Below the pieces are notes generated by a model. The model searched no databases. It saw only the letters and a list, made by a program, of their open reading frames with translations, and was not told the DNA's origin. DNA of 64,000 bases, taken from NCBI GenBank assembly GCA_965199095.1, contig CBDAQM010000007.1, positions 186,001-250,000 on the forward strand, read 5' to 3'. Shown piece by piece: positions 19,143 through 27,841 of this stretch (positions are counted from its first letter, which is position 1; each line of letters opens with the position of its first letter). The translations under genes were made by a program, and so were the position numbers. Source of the stretch: LMUY01 sp965199095. GTDB lineage: Bacteria; Pseudomonadota; Alphaproteobacteria; Acetobacterales; Acetobacteraceae.

Positions 19143-20356
19143 CGGCGCACCCACGGCATCCGCCGCTTCTTCGTCGGCGTGGAAGACGGTGCGAACGCCA
19201 CCTCTTTGGCGAGGTCGTATATGCCGGTGCGGAAGCCGCCGCGTTGCTTTGCGGCAGGTTCCCCCAAATTCTCCGCCGCACCGAGGACGCGCGGAAGGTC
19301 GGGGATCGTCACGTCAACGGTCATGCGCAACGCCTCTTCAACCTGGCGCTTGGTCAAGCCGCCGGGCATCCCGGCGCGGTTCAGCACGAGCACGGCGCGG
19401 CGCGCCTGCGCCGTACCCGACGGCAAGGCCAGCATCCGCAGCGCATCGCGCACGCTCGCCAAGGTCGGCACCATGACCAGCACGCGCTGCTGCGTCAGGT
19501 CCAGCAAGTCACGCGAGAGCAGCGACGCGCCGAACGGCACGTCCGCCACCACGAAGTTGAATCGCCGCCGCATCAGCGCGGCCAGCCGCTCGGTGGCGCC
19601 CGGTGCGCAGCCCGGCTGCTCGGACAGCGGTTCCTCGCCGGCCATAATGTGCAAGCGGTCGCCGAGCGGGATGGCGGCGCGCTCCACGAACAGTTCGTCC
19701 ACGCGGCTCGGCTGCTCCAATGCGGAGCGCAGGCCCGGGCCGGATTGCGCGCCCAGCAGCATGGCGGCGGTGCCGGTCTGCAAATCCGCATCCAGCAGCG
19801 CGGTATGACGCCGGCCGATCTCCGCCAGGTGCCAGGCGAGGTTCGCCGCGATCGTGGTGGCACCCACGCCGCCGCGCGTTCCGGTCACCGTCACCATGCG
19901 TCCGCCCAGCGCGGCGCTGGAGGGCGCCTGATGCGTGATCTGCGCGCCGAAATGCCGCGCCACCATTTCCGACACCAGCGGCTTGTAGAGGTACTCCGTG
20001 GCCCCCAGCGTGCGGGTCACCTGCCGATAGAACGCCACGTCCTGGCGTTCTCCGACGATCATCACCTGCACGTCCGGCTCCAGCACGTGGCTCAAATCCG
20101 CCAGCAGGCCGAGTGGCTGGCTTTCGCCGGTAATGTCGATCACCAGCGCCCGCGGCGTTGGGATCTGGGCAAGCGCCGTCAGCGCGGCGCGCACGTTCCC
20201 GCGGCGGATTTCGAACCCGCCCGGCAGCGCCTGCGCCAATCCCTCCCGCAGCACGTTCTCGCTGTCGCCGTCGGCGATGAAGGCGAGGAACGGCAGCCGG
20301 TCGGACCGGGTCGAGGTCTCCGGCCCGGCCGGTGTAAGGTTGGAACCGCCATCCAT
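19139..20356 (-). CDS. cpaE: Pilus assembly/localisation ATPase CpaE (TadZ)
   Basis: 405 residues. The first ~150 residues are a receiver-like domain (FLAFIADGDSENVLREGLAQ; QVMIVGERQD). The rest is a ParA/MinD-type ATPase with the deviant P-loop GTRGGVGATTIAANLAWHLA, where the signature Lys is replaced by Arg, and the LLDADLQTG motif. CpaE/TadZ places the pilus machine at the cell pole. The start overlaps the cpaD stop (TAATG) and the stop overlaps the cpaF start. Confidence 0.92.
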   Translation of the reverse strand: MDGGSNLTPAGPETSTRSDRLPFLAFIADGDSENVLREGLAQALPGGFEIRRGNVRAALTALAQIPTPRALVIDITGESQPLGLLADLSHVLEPDVQVMIVGERQDVAFYRQVTRTLGATEYLYKPLVSEMVARHFGAQITHQAPSSAALGGRMVTVTGTRGGVGATTIAANLAWHLAEIGRRHTALLDADLQTGTAAMLLGAQSGPGLRSALEQPSRVDELFVERAAIPLGDRLHIMAGEEPLSEQPGCAPGATERLAALMRRRFNFVVADVPFGASLLSRDLLDLTQQRVLVMVPTLASVRDALRMLALPSGTAQARRAVLVLNRAGMPGGLTKRQVEEALRMTVDVTIPDLPRVLGAAENLGEPAAKQRGGFRTGIYDLAKEVAFAPSSTPTKKRRMPWVRR

Positions 20357-20667
20357 TACTGCGTGCTCGCTGCTGATGATGCTCCAGCGCCAGAGGACGC
20401 GATCGGCGCGACCTTTGAAACGGACGCGTCAACCAAATCCTTGACCTTGCCGGCCCGGTAACGCGCCACCGCGGCAGCCACCACCTGACCGTCCGCCCGC
20501 GGATCGGCGACGCCGGTCACCAGATCATCCGGATCCGCGATCATGGCGCGGAGGTTGGCATCGTTGGAGCCGACGGGCCGCCACACGCCGGGTCGCTCGT
20601 ACACATCGCCCGCTGCGCCGCATCCCGCGACGGGGAGCAAGAGCGCCGTGATAAGGATTGCCCTCAT
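20356..20667 (-). CDS. cpaD: Short CpaD-like pilus lipoprotein
   Basis: 103 residues with a lipoprotein signal (LLLPVAGC, Cys at 16). Recognised by its place and by the tail ANLRAMIADPDDLVTGVADP followed by AAAVARYRAGKVKDL, the conserved C-terminal part of CpaD. Usual CpaD proteins are about 200 residues, so the N-terminal peptidoglycan-associated half is missing. It overlaps both neighbours (ATGA with cpaC, TAATG with cpaE). Confidence 0.8.
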   Translation of the reverse strand: MRAILITALLLPVAGCGAAGDVYERPGVWRPVGSNDANLRAMIADPDDLVTGVADPRADGQVVAAAVARYRAGKVKDLVDASVSKVAPIASSGAGASSAASTQ

Positions 20668-22040
20668 TGCACGATGAACCCGGCATCGCCCGGCACGCTC
20701 TGGCGAATCGCGACGTTGGTCGCCTCGCCGCGGGCCTTCTGACGCAGCAACAGGATACGCTCCAGATCATTCGGCGGACGCCAGCCCTGGTCCGGCGTGC
20801 TGAGCGCCGCCGGGCTGCTGGCCGGTTGCACCAGGTAGGGCGTCACCAGGATCACCAACTCGGTCTCGTTGCGCTGGAAGCTGTCGGACCGGAACAATGC
20901 GCCGAGGATGGGCACGTCGCCGAGGAACGGCACCCCGTTCGCCGTCATCGTCGTCGAGTCCTGCATCAGCCCGGCGATGGCGAAGCTCTGGCCGCTGCCC
21001 AGTTCCACGGTCGTGTCGGCGCGCCGCACTTGCAGCGCCGGAACGGACACGGTGCTGTTGCCGGTGCCGAGCTGGATCGCGCCCTGGTTGGTCAACTGGC
21101 TGACTTCCGGCCGCACATGCAGGCTGATCCGGCCGTTGCCGAGCACGGTGGGAACGAAGGCAAGGCTGACGCCGTATTGCTTGAAGTCGATCGAGATGCT
21201 GTCGCCGAACTGCGCGACGGGGATCGGGAACTCGCCGCCCACCAGGAAGCTCGCGGTCTCGCCGCTCATCGCCGTGATGTTCGGCTCCGCCAGCACGTGG
21301 ACCAATTGATCCTGCGCCAGCGCGTCGATCACGTTGTTGATGTCCAGCACCTTGCCCGGCGTGTTGAAGTTGTAGCCACTGGCCAGTGAGGACGTGGCGG
21401 CCGTCACCAAAGCCGGCGCGGACGAGAAGCCGAGCGTGCCGTAGCGGCCGCCGACGCTGGCCAGGGTCTGCCAGTTGACGCCGAGTTCGCGCGTGACGTT
21501 GCGGTCCATCTCGACCACGCGGACGCGCAGGTTGACTTGCACGGAGCTCGACACCGTGGTGCGGTTGTCCAGCTTCTGGGTGTCCGTCAGGCCGGCGCGC
21601 GCGATGGTCGCCGCGCGATCCGCCTCCAAGGGGCTGCGGGCCGCGCCGTTGATCACCAGGCCGTTCGGCTGCACGCCGGCCATCATGCTGCTGCCCGGCA
21701 TGGTGGAGGTGAACTGGCTGTTTGCCGCGCTGGCAGCAGCGCCGTTCGGCCCGACCGTCACCTGGAACTGCGCGATCGGCTGACCGCTGGCCGACATCGC
21801 CGCGACCGTCGTGCGGCCCGTGGCGACGCCGAACAGGAACAGGCTGGTGGGGCTGGCGGGCCGCACCTCGACCACTTTCGGATCGGCCGCAAAGACGCTG
21901 GCGGCGGGCGCCGTCAACGTCACGACCCGGCCGGAGCCGGCCTCAATCGTGATCGTTTGGCCGTCACCGCCGGGTGGCGGGCGCCGCGCCGCAGTACAGG
22001 CCAGTGCGAGGCAGAGCAGGACGATCGTGCGCTTCAACAT
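20664..22040 (-). CDS. cpaC: Flp pilus secretin CpaC (RcpA)
   Basis: Outer-membrane channel through which the pilus emerges; 458 residues with an N-terminal hydrophobic signal (IVLLCLALACTA). BON/N-terminal-type domain first (VTLTAPAASVFAADPKVVEV), then the secretin core VQVNLRVRVVEMDRNVTREL, VLAEPNITAMSGETASFLVG and the late VPFLGDVPILGALFRSDSFQ. The start ATG 22040 overlaps the cpaB stop (TGATG). A much longer open frame upstream is only a shadow of cpaB/cpaA. Confidence 0.93.
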   Translation of the reverse strand: MLKRTIVLLCLALACTAARRPPPGGDGQTITIEAGSGRVVTLTAPAASVFAADPKVVEVRPASPTSLFLFGVATGRTTVAAMSASGQPIAQFQVTVGPNGAAASAANSQFTSTMPGSSMMAGVQPNGLVINGAARSPLEADRAATIARAGLTDTQKLDNRTTVSSSVQVNLRVRVVEMDRNVTRELGVNWQTLASVGGRYGTLGFSSAPALVTAATSSLASGYNFNTPGKVLDINNVIDALAQDQLVHVLAEPNITAMSGETASFLVGGEFPIPVAQFGDSISIDFKQYGVSLAFVPTVLGNGRISLHVRPEVSQLTNQGAIQLGTGNSTVSVPALQVRRADTTVELGSGQSFAIAGLMQDSTTMTANGVPFLGDVPILGALFRSDSFQRNETELVILVTPYLVQPASSPAALSTPDQGWRPPNDLERILLLRQKARGEATNVAIRQSVPGDAGFIVQ

Positions 22041-22906
22041 CAGAACCGGAACTCCTTTCCGTCGGCTGTGCCCTGAAACAGGCGCACCAGGCTGCCGCCG
22101 TCTTTTTCGGCGGGTGGCGTAGGCTTTCCCAAAGCAGGCGACACGTCGCCGCCCCAGGTGGTCTGCACGAGTGCTTCTTCCGCCGTGGCAGAGGGCTCCG
22201 TGCTGACGGCCGAGCGGACGGCGAGCGACAGCCTGCCCAGCCGGGTGGCGACGGCGATGCGCTCCGCCTGGGACGAGGTCACTTCCAGCGTCACGGTGCG
22301 GCCCATGCCGGCCGCTTCGCCGCCGGGTGCGACGCCCCGGGCCAGCAACTGGTCGATCGCGATCACCCGGATGCCGGACAGGATGGTTTCCGCCGCCACC
22401 TTGTGGGCGGCGGGCAAGCCTGTCCCGTCGAGCGTCTGCGACAGGATCACGTCGACCTGGTCGCCGGGCCAGATCAGCCCGGCGGAGCCGCTGACATTGT
22501 CGACCGCAACGCTGGCGGCGCGCATGTTCGGGCCCAGCACCGCGGCAAGGAAGCCGTGGTCGCCCGGACGCATCACGTCGGATGACAGCACCGGTGAGCC
22601 TGGGCTGAGGCTGTGCCGCACCATCGCCCCCGTCAGCCCGGCTCGGTTGGCCGGTGAATCCTCCTGCGCGCCATTGGGGGCGGCTGGCAGGTCCAAGGCC
22701 ACCAGGTCTTCCGGCTTCAGCAGGGTGCCGGCGCGCAACGCGCCCGTCGCGGCCAGGATGATGTGGTGCACGGGCGGCGGCGGCGGCGCGTCCGCGACAA
22801 CGGAAGTGGGTGCGGCCGGCGGCGGCCGGGTGGCGAGCCACGCAACGGTGCCGAAGCCGCCCAGCCCAAGCGCCATCAAGCCGAACACGGCGAAGCGGAG
22901 CAGCAT
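22040..22906 (-). CDS. cpaB: Flp pilus assembly protein CpaB (RcpC)
   Basis: 288 residues, one N-terminal membrane segment (AVFGLMALGLGGFGTVAWLA), a Pro-rich periplasmic linker, then a SAF/beta-clip domain (AGTLLKPEDLVALDLP; PGDQVDVILSQ). CpaB stabilises the secretin and periplasmic part of the Flp machine. It lies 3 bp after cpaA and overlaps cpaC. Confidence 0.92.
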   Translation of the reverse strand: MLLRFAVFGLMALGLGGFGTVAWLATRPPPAAPTSVVADAPPPPPVHHIILAATGALRAGTLLKPEDLVALDLPAAPNGAQEDSPANRAGLTGAMVRHSLSPGSPVLSSDVMRPGDHGFLAAVLGPNMRAASVAVDNVSGSAGLIWPGDQVDVILSQTLDGTGLPAAHKVAAETILSGIRVIAIDQLLARGVAPGGEAAGMGRTVTLEVTSSQAERIAVATRLGRLSLAVRSAVSTEPSATAEEALVQTTWGGDVSPALGKPTPPAEKDGGSLVRLFQGTADGKEFRF

Positions 22907-22909
22907 CGG

Positions 22910-23419
22910 TCAGCCCCCGAGCAAGATAAAGGTCGCGCCCGCGGCGATCGCCGTGGCGTAGGGCAGCGGACCGCGCCGCTGCAGGCGCCGCTGCTCCACC
23001 CGCAGGTAGCGGCGAAGCTGCGACAACGGCCGCGTTGGCGCCGGCGGCGGGATGATTTGCGCCAGCCCGGCGTAGAGGATGGCCAGCACACCGCCGGCCA
23101 GGCAGGAGGCGAGGACGAAGCCCGATGCGGCGCCCGGCGGCACCAGCAAGGCGCCGGCCCCGAACAGCTTCACGTCGGCACCGCCCAACCAGCCGCGACG
23201 CCAGCAAACCATGGCGATGAAGAAGACGATGAAAGCGGCGCCCAGGCCGAACAGCAATGATCCGTCAAGGCAGCGCAGCGCCAGCCCCACGACGGCAATA
23301 GCCGCCGGCACCCGGTTGGGCACCAGGCGCATCGCCCAATCCTGCAGACAGGCGAGGCCAAACAGCGCCAAACCTGACAACAAGAGAACCAAGTGGATCG
23401 TGTGAAGCGGCGCTGCCAT
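22910..23419 (-). CDS. cpaA: Prepilin peptidase CpaA (TadV)
   Basis: Inner-membrane aspartyl protease, 169 residues, that trims Flp prepilin. Two catalytic Asp regions are visible: CLQDWAMRLVPNRVPA (first Asp near residue 27) and GGADVKLFGAG (second Asp near 85). The second motif is GxAD rather than the textbook GxGD. About four to five hydrophobic segments. ATG 23419 is preferred to GTG 23446 because GGAG stands seven bases before it. Confidence 0.88.
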   Translation of the reverse strand: MAAPLHTIHLVLLLSGLALFGLACLQDWAMRLVPNRVPAAIAVVGLALRCLDGSLLFGLGAAFIVFFIAMVCWRRGWLGGADVKLFGAGALLVPPGAASGFVLASCLAGGVLAILYAGLAQIIPPPAPTRPLSQLRRYLRVEQRRLQRRGPLPYATAIAAGATFILLGG

Positions 23420-23479
23420 CTTGGCACTCCAGACGGGATGGGCCACCGAAACGCCGGGACGTGCCGGCGGCCCAGGTCG

Positions 23480-23674
23480 TTACGACTTGCCGGTGTTTGC
23501 GTTCTTAAGCGTTGTTCCGATCGTGTTGAAAACCGTGGTCAGGTTCGTGCCGACGGTCCCCACGGCGGCAACGATGACCACGGCGATCAGCGCCGCGATC
23601 AGGCCATACTCCATGGCGGTCACGGCGCGGCGGTCGACCTTCAGCGCCAACCAAGCCTTCATGTACTCGATCAT
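23480..23674 (-). CDS. flp: Flp-type (type IVb) pilin
   Basis: The major pilus subunit, 64 residues. A short basic leader (MIEYMKAWLALKVDRRAV) precedes TAMEYGLIAALIAVVIVAAV, the Flp signature with its Glu-Tyr pair five residues into the hydrophobic helix. Cleavage by CpaA is expected just before the TAMEY segment. The start could be ATG 23674 or ATG 23662. As the first pilus gene it is likely the most highly transcribed; it is followed by cpaA after about 60 bp. Confidence 0.93.
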   Translation of the reverse strand: MIEYMKAWLALKVDRRAVTAMEYGLIAALIAVVIVAAVGTVGTNLTTVFNTIGTTLKNANTGKS

Positions 23675-23818
23675 GTCCTGAGTCCCTCATTACCATGGCT
23701 CAACCCCAGCCAGCCGGGGCGCCGAAACACACATCGCTCCAGCATTTTCGCTGATGTTGCCTGCGCCATTTCTCGGGCGCCCGTGCCGGCATTTAGCCAG
23801 CAAAAACTCTCTAAAATC

Positions 23819-24517
23819 TTAAAGCCGCGGAGAACTCGGCCCGATGACGATCGGCAGGCGCAGGCCGCTTCCCAACAAGGTTGGGCGCACCACACGGGGC
23901 AGGCCGGCGGCGCTGGCAGGGGCGGCCGTCGCCGTGGCGAACGCCTGCGGCACGATCACCCGGACCAATGCCGCAACCTGGGACATGGGCGCGGACGCCA
24001 GCATCGGGCCACCGCGCCAGGACGCGAAAACCTGCCGCATATAGGGAATGCCTAACAGCGGATCGGCGGAGTGGTAGCGGCCCACCGCGTCCTCCCACCC
24101 CTGCACGATGCCATGCAGCTCCCGCAGGAAGCCGGCAGCCGCACGCGCGTTGGAGGCCGGATCAAACCCGTCCTCCAGCGTCGTGAACGCATTGGCATGG
24201 AACATCAGGTTGACCTGGAAGCAGCCGACATCGATCGAGCGGATACCCTCCGCCTGAAGCGAGCGAACCAGGCTCACGGCCTCATTCAGCGAGTCGAGAT
24301 AGTAGCCGCGCCCGGCGGCATTCACCGACCACGGCCATGGCGCTACCCGCCCATCGGCGCCGCGGCGGCCGCTTTCGACCCGGCCGATCGCGATGAGCAG
24401 GTCGTCCGGCAATCCTTGCGCCTGCTCGGCAGTGTGCCCCGCCGTCTCACACTCATTGCCCAACGCAGGAGTCGCGAGCAGCAGGAGACCAAACAGGAAG
24501 TGGGCTGCCCTCTTCAC
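23819..24517 (-). CDS. Secreted lytic transglycosylase (SLT-type)
   Basis: 232 residues with a clear signal peptide (FLFGLLLLATPALG). The SLT fold is shown by LLIAIGRVESGRRG (catalytic Glu near residue 48), SIDVGCFQVNLMFHANAF (the G-x-x-Q-V/I-N block) and AVGRYHSAD. It cleaves peptidoglycan in the periplasm. It lies directly upstream of the flp-cpa operon in the same direction, so it may open the wall for pilus assembly; this role is inferred from position. Confidence 0.85.
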   Translation of the reverse strand: MKRAAHFLFGLLLLATPALGNECETAGHTAEQAQGLPDDLLIAIGRVESGRRGADGRVAPWPWSVNAAGRGYYLDSLNEAVSLVRSLQAEGIRSIDVGCFQVNLMFHANAFTTLEDGFDPASNARAAAGFLRELHGIVQGWEDAVGRYHSADPLLGIPYMRQVFASWRGGPMLASAPMSQVAALVRVIVPQAFATATAAPASAAGLPRVVRPTLLGSGLRLPIVIGPSSPRL

Positions 24518-24638
24518 CGGGGCAGCATGGTCCGCAAACGTTAGGAAAGACCCAACGGGCCGTTCTCCCTCGGGAGAGGGCGTTTGCAGCCAGGTCGAGG
24601 CTACGTTGACCGAAACAGGGAAGGGCGGAAAAGCCTAC
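24518..24638. other. Intergenic stretch with short GC hairpin
   Basis: Holds TCTCCC-TC-GGGAGA at 24564-24577, a short version of the palindrome at 1999-2022. No gene seen. Confidence 0.4.
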
Positions 24639-24753
24639 CTAAGGGCTCGTTCGACATCAATCGAGTCGATTGGCGGCGTCGAACAAGCCCTTAGCCTTTG
24701 TTTTGAGCGGCAGCTTTGTCGGCGTGCCGACGCACTTGTTTGCCGACGCTGCC
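24639..24753 (-). repeat. Dispersed double-hairpin repeat (copy 2)
   Basis: Full-length copy (~114 bp). The left hairpin has arms CTAAGGGCTCGTTCGAC (24639-24655) and GTCGAACAAGCCCTTAG (24678-24694), with an inner CAATCG/CGATTG stem. The right hairpin has GGCAGC/GCTGCC outer and GTCGGC/GCCGAC inner stems. Its end supplies the G of the TAG stop codon of the enoyl-CoA hydratase-family gene on the minus strand. Compare 1773-1827 and 28796-28910. Confidence 0.8.
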
Positions 24754-25763
24754 TAAGCAAACATCGCCGCGATGGTCTCCCGGTGCACCGAAGCGATGTC
24801 CGGGGATGACCAGCGGGGCTGGCGGTCCTTGTCGACCACCATGGCGCGCACACCCTCGGCAAAATCCGGGTGCCGCGTGACGTGGCGGGTCAGCACCAAC
24901 TCGGCCGCGAGGCACTGGGGCAGCGTCCGGGTCGCGCCAGCCTGGACGATGTGGAAGGTCCACAACACCGCACTCGGCGACATGCTCTGCAACGTGGTCA
25001 GGGTTTGGCGCGACCAAGCGGTGTCCTCGGCCCCGAGCCGGTCGATGATCCCCTGCACGCTATCGGCCGCGAAACAGTGGTTGATGGCCATCATGTGCTC
25101 GGCGATCGGCGCGTCAAACGGTCGCGGCGCCAAGGCGAGGGCCGCCATACCGTCCTGCTCCAAAGCGGCGGGCAACTGCGCGATGGTGTCCTTGTCGGTG
25201 AAATGCGTCGCCAGACCGACATAGGCGGCATCAGCGCCATGCAGCCGGGCGCCCGTCAACGCCATATACATCCCGGCCTGACCCCGCAGCCGTGGCAGGA
25301 GGTAGGTCGCGCCGACATCCGGGAAGAGCGCGATCCCGGTTTCGGGCATCGCGAGCATGGCCGTTTCGGTGGCCACGCGGGCCGCCCCATGCACCGACAC
25401 GCCGATGCCGCCGCCCATGCAAATACCGTCAAGCAGCGCGACGAACGGCTTCGGGTAGTCCGCAATCATCTGGTTGAGGGCGTATTCCTCGGTGAAGAAC
25501 GCCTCAACCTCCTCGTGGCGGCCAGCCAAGCTGGCCTCGCGGACCATCCGGATGTCGCCCCCCGCGCAGAAGGCGCGGCCGCCGACGCCTTGGATGACGA
25601 CGACGTGGACCGCAGGGTCCCACCGCCAACTCTCCAGGGCCGCCGCAATCGCCGCGATCATGCCTCGATCGAGGGCGTTCAACGCGCGGGGGCGGTTCAG
25701 TAGAACGTGCCCTGCCCGTCCCGCGCGCCAAACCTGGACCGTCGGTTCCGCCGCGCCGGTCAC
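24753..25763 (-). CDS. Enoyl-CoA hydratase/isomerase family protein, 3-hydroxyisobutyryl-CoA hydrolase-like
   Basis: A crotonase-fold enzyme of 336 residues. RPRALNALDRGMI and the oxyanion-hole segments GGRAFCAGGDIRMV and MGGGIGVSVHGAARVATETA are present. The later PETGIALFPDVGATYLLPRL and the extended C-terminal part match the 3-hydroxyisobutyryl-CoA hydrolase branch (about 350 residues) rather than short enoyl-CoA hydratases, suggesting valine catabolism. The start is GTG 25763, overlapping the stop of the upstream membrane-protein gene (GTGA). A longer frame to 25817 would run into that gene. The stop codon is formed at the edge of the hairpin repeat. Confidence 0.85.
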   Translation of the reverse strand: MTGAAEPTVQVWRAGRAGHVLLNRPRALNALDRGMIAAIAAALESWRWDPAVHVVVIQGVGGRAFCAGGDIRMVREASLAGRHEEVEAFFTEEYALNQMIADYPKPFVALLDGICMGGGIGVSVHGAARVATETAMLAMPETGIALFPDVGATYLLPRLRGQAGMYMALTGARLHGADAAYVGLATHFTDKDTIAQLPAALEQDGMAALALAPRPFDAPIAEHMMAINHCFAADSVQGIIDRLGAEDTAWSRQTLTTLQSMSPSAVLWTFHIVQAGATRTLPQCLAAELVLTRHVTRHPDFAEGVRAMVVDKDRQPRWSSPDIASVHRETIAAMFA

Positions 25764-26212
25764 CGCCGGGTGTTTGACATGAACGACGCGGCCAGCGTGG
25801 CGAGCATCACACCCCACATGCTTTTCCCGCCGCGGGTGCGAAGGATCAGCCGCGTCACCGGGCTGAGCAGCGCCGACACCGCGACGCTCTGCCGCATGCC
25901 GACAAGTGCGTCATCGCGCACCGTCTTCGCCTCGGCCTCGATCCGGTCGGGCGCGCTGCTCTTGGCCAATAGGCCGAAGATCGCGGCGACGACGAGGTCG
26001 AAGGCCAGCACGATGACGGCCGCCCAGAGCGGCGAGGCGAGCGCCATCGTAAGCGCCATGTAGGCGACCACGTGGATCATCACCAGCAGGGCGATCGCGA
26101 ACACGGCTGCGACCGCGCCCCACACCGCCCGCATGACTTGGCGGTGGATGAGGCGCTTGAGGCGGACGAGTTCGGCCTGTGCGGCGGTGCGTCCGAGATC
26201 GACTGTTCGCAT
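25760..26212 (-). CDS. Small membrane protein, phage-holin-superfamily-III-like
   Basis: 150 residues. Two closely spaced hydrophobic helices (AVWGAVAAVFAIALLVMIHV; LWAAVIVLAFDLVVAAIFGL) follow a basic N-terminus, and a polar amphipathic tail follows. This layout matches the 'phage holin family' membrane proteins often found beside DUF883/YqjD-type genes. It is not in a prophage context, so a membrane-stress or ribosome-anchoring role is more likely than lysis. It lies 3 bp after the next gene upstream and overlaps the hydrolase gene. Confidence 0.7.
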   Translation of the reverse strand: MRTVDLGRTAAQAELVRLKRLIHRQVMRAVWGAVAAVFAIALLVMIHVVAYMALTMALASPLWAAVIVLAFDLVVAAIFGLLAKSSAPDRIEAEAKTVRDDALVGMRQSVAVSALLSPVTRLILRTRGGKSMWGVMLATLAASFMSNTRR

Positions 26213-26215
26213 CGC

Positions 26216-26473
26216 TTAGCGGATGAAACGGCCGAGCACGTAGCCCACCGCACCGGCTAGAGCAATCGCTAGCAACGGGCTGCCCCGCACCTGCTCCGCC
26301 ACGGCGCCGGCCTGTTCGCGCGTGTAGTCCGTCGCCTGCTGCACAGCCTGGGTGGCGCGGCTGGCGGCGTCGTTGACCGCCGGCGTCACCCGGTCTTCCA
26401 TCAACTGGTTGACCTGCTTGCGCAGGGCGGCGATCTGCGCCTGGGCGTCATCAGCGCTGTAGGACATGGCCAT
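26216..26473 (-). CDS. DUF883/ElaB-YqjD-like membrane-anchored protein
   Basis: 85 residues. A helical, Gln/Ala-rich segment (AQAQIAALRKQVNQLMEDRV and later AVQQATDYTREQAGAVAEQV) precedes a single C-terminal membrane helix ending LGRFIR. YqjD/ElaB proteins of this shape tether inactive ribosomes to the membrane in stationary phase; that role is inferred. The start ATG 26473 has AGGAG ten bases upstream. It is the first gene of a three-gene minus-strand operon with overlapping or near-overlapping ends. Confidence 0.72.
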   Translation of the reverse strand: MAMSYSADDAQAQIAALRKQVNQLMEDRVTPAVNDAASRATQAVQQATDYTREQAGAVAEQVRGSPLLAIALAGAVGYVLGRFIR

Positions 26474-26648
26474 CTGGGCGGCACTCCTGGTGTTACAATC
26501 CTGGGGTGGCGGCAGAACGCGCCTCTGTGATCGGGGTTGCTTCCGCGGGCGGGTATTTCGCTGCGGCTGAGGCCGTGGCGGGATTGCTAGAAGCACTGCA
26601 GCAAAGGTAGGGTCCAGCGCGCTTTTCCTGGCCGGGACCGACTGCCGA

Positions 26649-27683
26649 ATGACGCCTCGCACGCTGCTGGCAGCCACTCTTTGCGGGGTCATCCTGGGTT
26701 TACCGGCGCTCGCCCGCGACCTGACGGTGGTGACCCAGGCCGGCCCGTTGCAGCAGGCGCAGACCGACGCCTACTTCAAGCCATTCACCGCGGCGACCCG
26801 GCAAGCCCTTGACGTCCGCACCTGGACGGGCGGCGAGGGAACGTTGCGCAGCCGGGTGGAAGGCGGCCCGAACGACTGGGATATCGTGCTGGTCTCCGCC
26901 GACGAGTTGCTGTCGGGCTGCGATGACGGATTGTTCGAGAAGCTGAATTGGGCCGCCATCGGCACCCGCGACCGCTACCTGCCGCAGGCGGCGACCGATT
27001 GCGGCGTCGGCGAAGGCGTCGACAGCCTGGTGCTTGCATGGGACCGCGACAAGTTCCCGGCGACGCCGACCTGGTCGGATTTCTGGGACGTCGCCCGCTA
27101 TCCCGGGAAACGCGGGTTGCGGCGTGGCGCCCGCAGCAACCTGGAAATCGCCCTTTTGGCGGACGGCGTGGCGCCGGGCGACGTCTACCGCGTGTTGCGG
27201 ACGGATGACGGCGTGGACCGCGCCTTCCGCAAGCTGGAGCAGATCAAGCCGTATCTCGTCTGGTGGGCGCCGAGCGCACCGGCTGGCACGTTGCTCGGCT
27301 CCGGTGAGGTGCTGCTCTCCAGCGCGGACAGCATATCGGTGGCGTTGGCCAATCGCGACGGGCGACGGCATTTCGGCGTGCAGTGGGCCGGCAGCCTGTA
27401 CACCATATCCTCCTGGATCGTGATGAAAGGCAGCCCGAACCTGGCCGATGGCATGAAGCTGCTTGCGTTTATGGGCGACCCCGTGCGCCAGGCGCTTTGC
27501 GCGGCCGCCGTGCCGGAAGGCCCGGTGGTGAAAGGCGGCAACGAGTTGCTGCCGCCAGACCTCCAGGCGAGCTCGCCCACCGCGCCCGCCAACATGGCGG
27601 CGGCGTTGCAAGTGGACGAACAGTTTTGGCGTGACAACGGCGACAAGCTTGGCCAGAGGTTCGACGCCTGGCTGGCGCACTAG
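26649..27683 (+). CDS. ABC transporter substrate-binding protein (PotD/polyamine-like)
   Basis: Periplasmic binding protein, 344 residues, with a signal peptide (LLAATLCGVILGLPALA). DLTVVTQAGPLQQAQTDAYF opens the mature domain, and GLRRGARSNLEIALLADGVA and PSAPAGTLLGSGEVLLSSAD follow, as in spermidine/putrescine-type (bacterial extracellular solute-binding family 8) proteins. No permease or ATPase lies beside it. It is divergent from the DUF883-like gene, and its end abuts the STAS/MlaE coding frame. Confidence 0.8.
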   Translation: MTPRTLLAATLCGVILGLPALARDLTVVTQAGPLQQAQTDAYFKPFTAATRQALDVRTWTGGEGTLRSRVEGGPNDWDIVLVSADELLSGCDDGLFEKLNWAAIGTRDRYLPQAATDCGVGEGVDSLVLAWDRDKFPATPTWSDFWDVARYPGKRGLRRGARSNLEIALLADGVAPGDVYRVLRTDDGVDRAFRKLEQIKPYLVWWAPSAPAGTLLGSGEVLLSSADSISVALANRDGRRHFGVQWAGSLYTISSWIVMKGSPNLADGMKLLAFMGDPVRQALCAAAVPEGPVVKGGNELLPPDLQASSPTAPANMAAALQVDEQFWRDNGDKLGQRFDAWLAH

Positions 27684-27841
27684 CCACCGCGGCGCCTGCG
27701 CTGACAGGCAGTGCCAGGCTGACGCAGGCGCCCGGCCTGCTGGCGCTTGAGGGGCGGCTGGACCACGCCGGGACGGCGCTGCTCTGGCCGCAGGCGATCC
27801 GCGCGGCAGACTCGGCGCGTGGGCAGCCGCTTATCATAGAG

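Noticed and set aside
25760..26212. Reading the holin-like gene as part of a prophage
   Set aside because: No other phage gene lies near; the DUF883-like neighbour and size fit a chromosomal membrane-stress gene.
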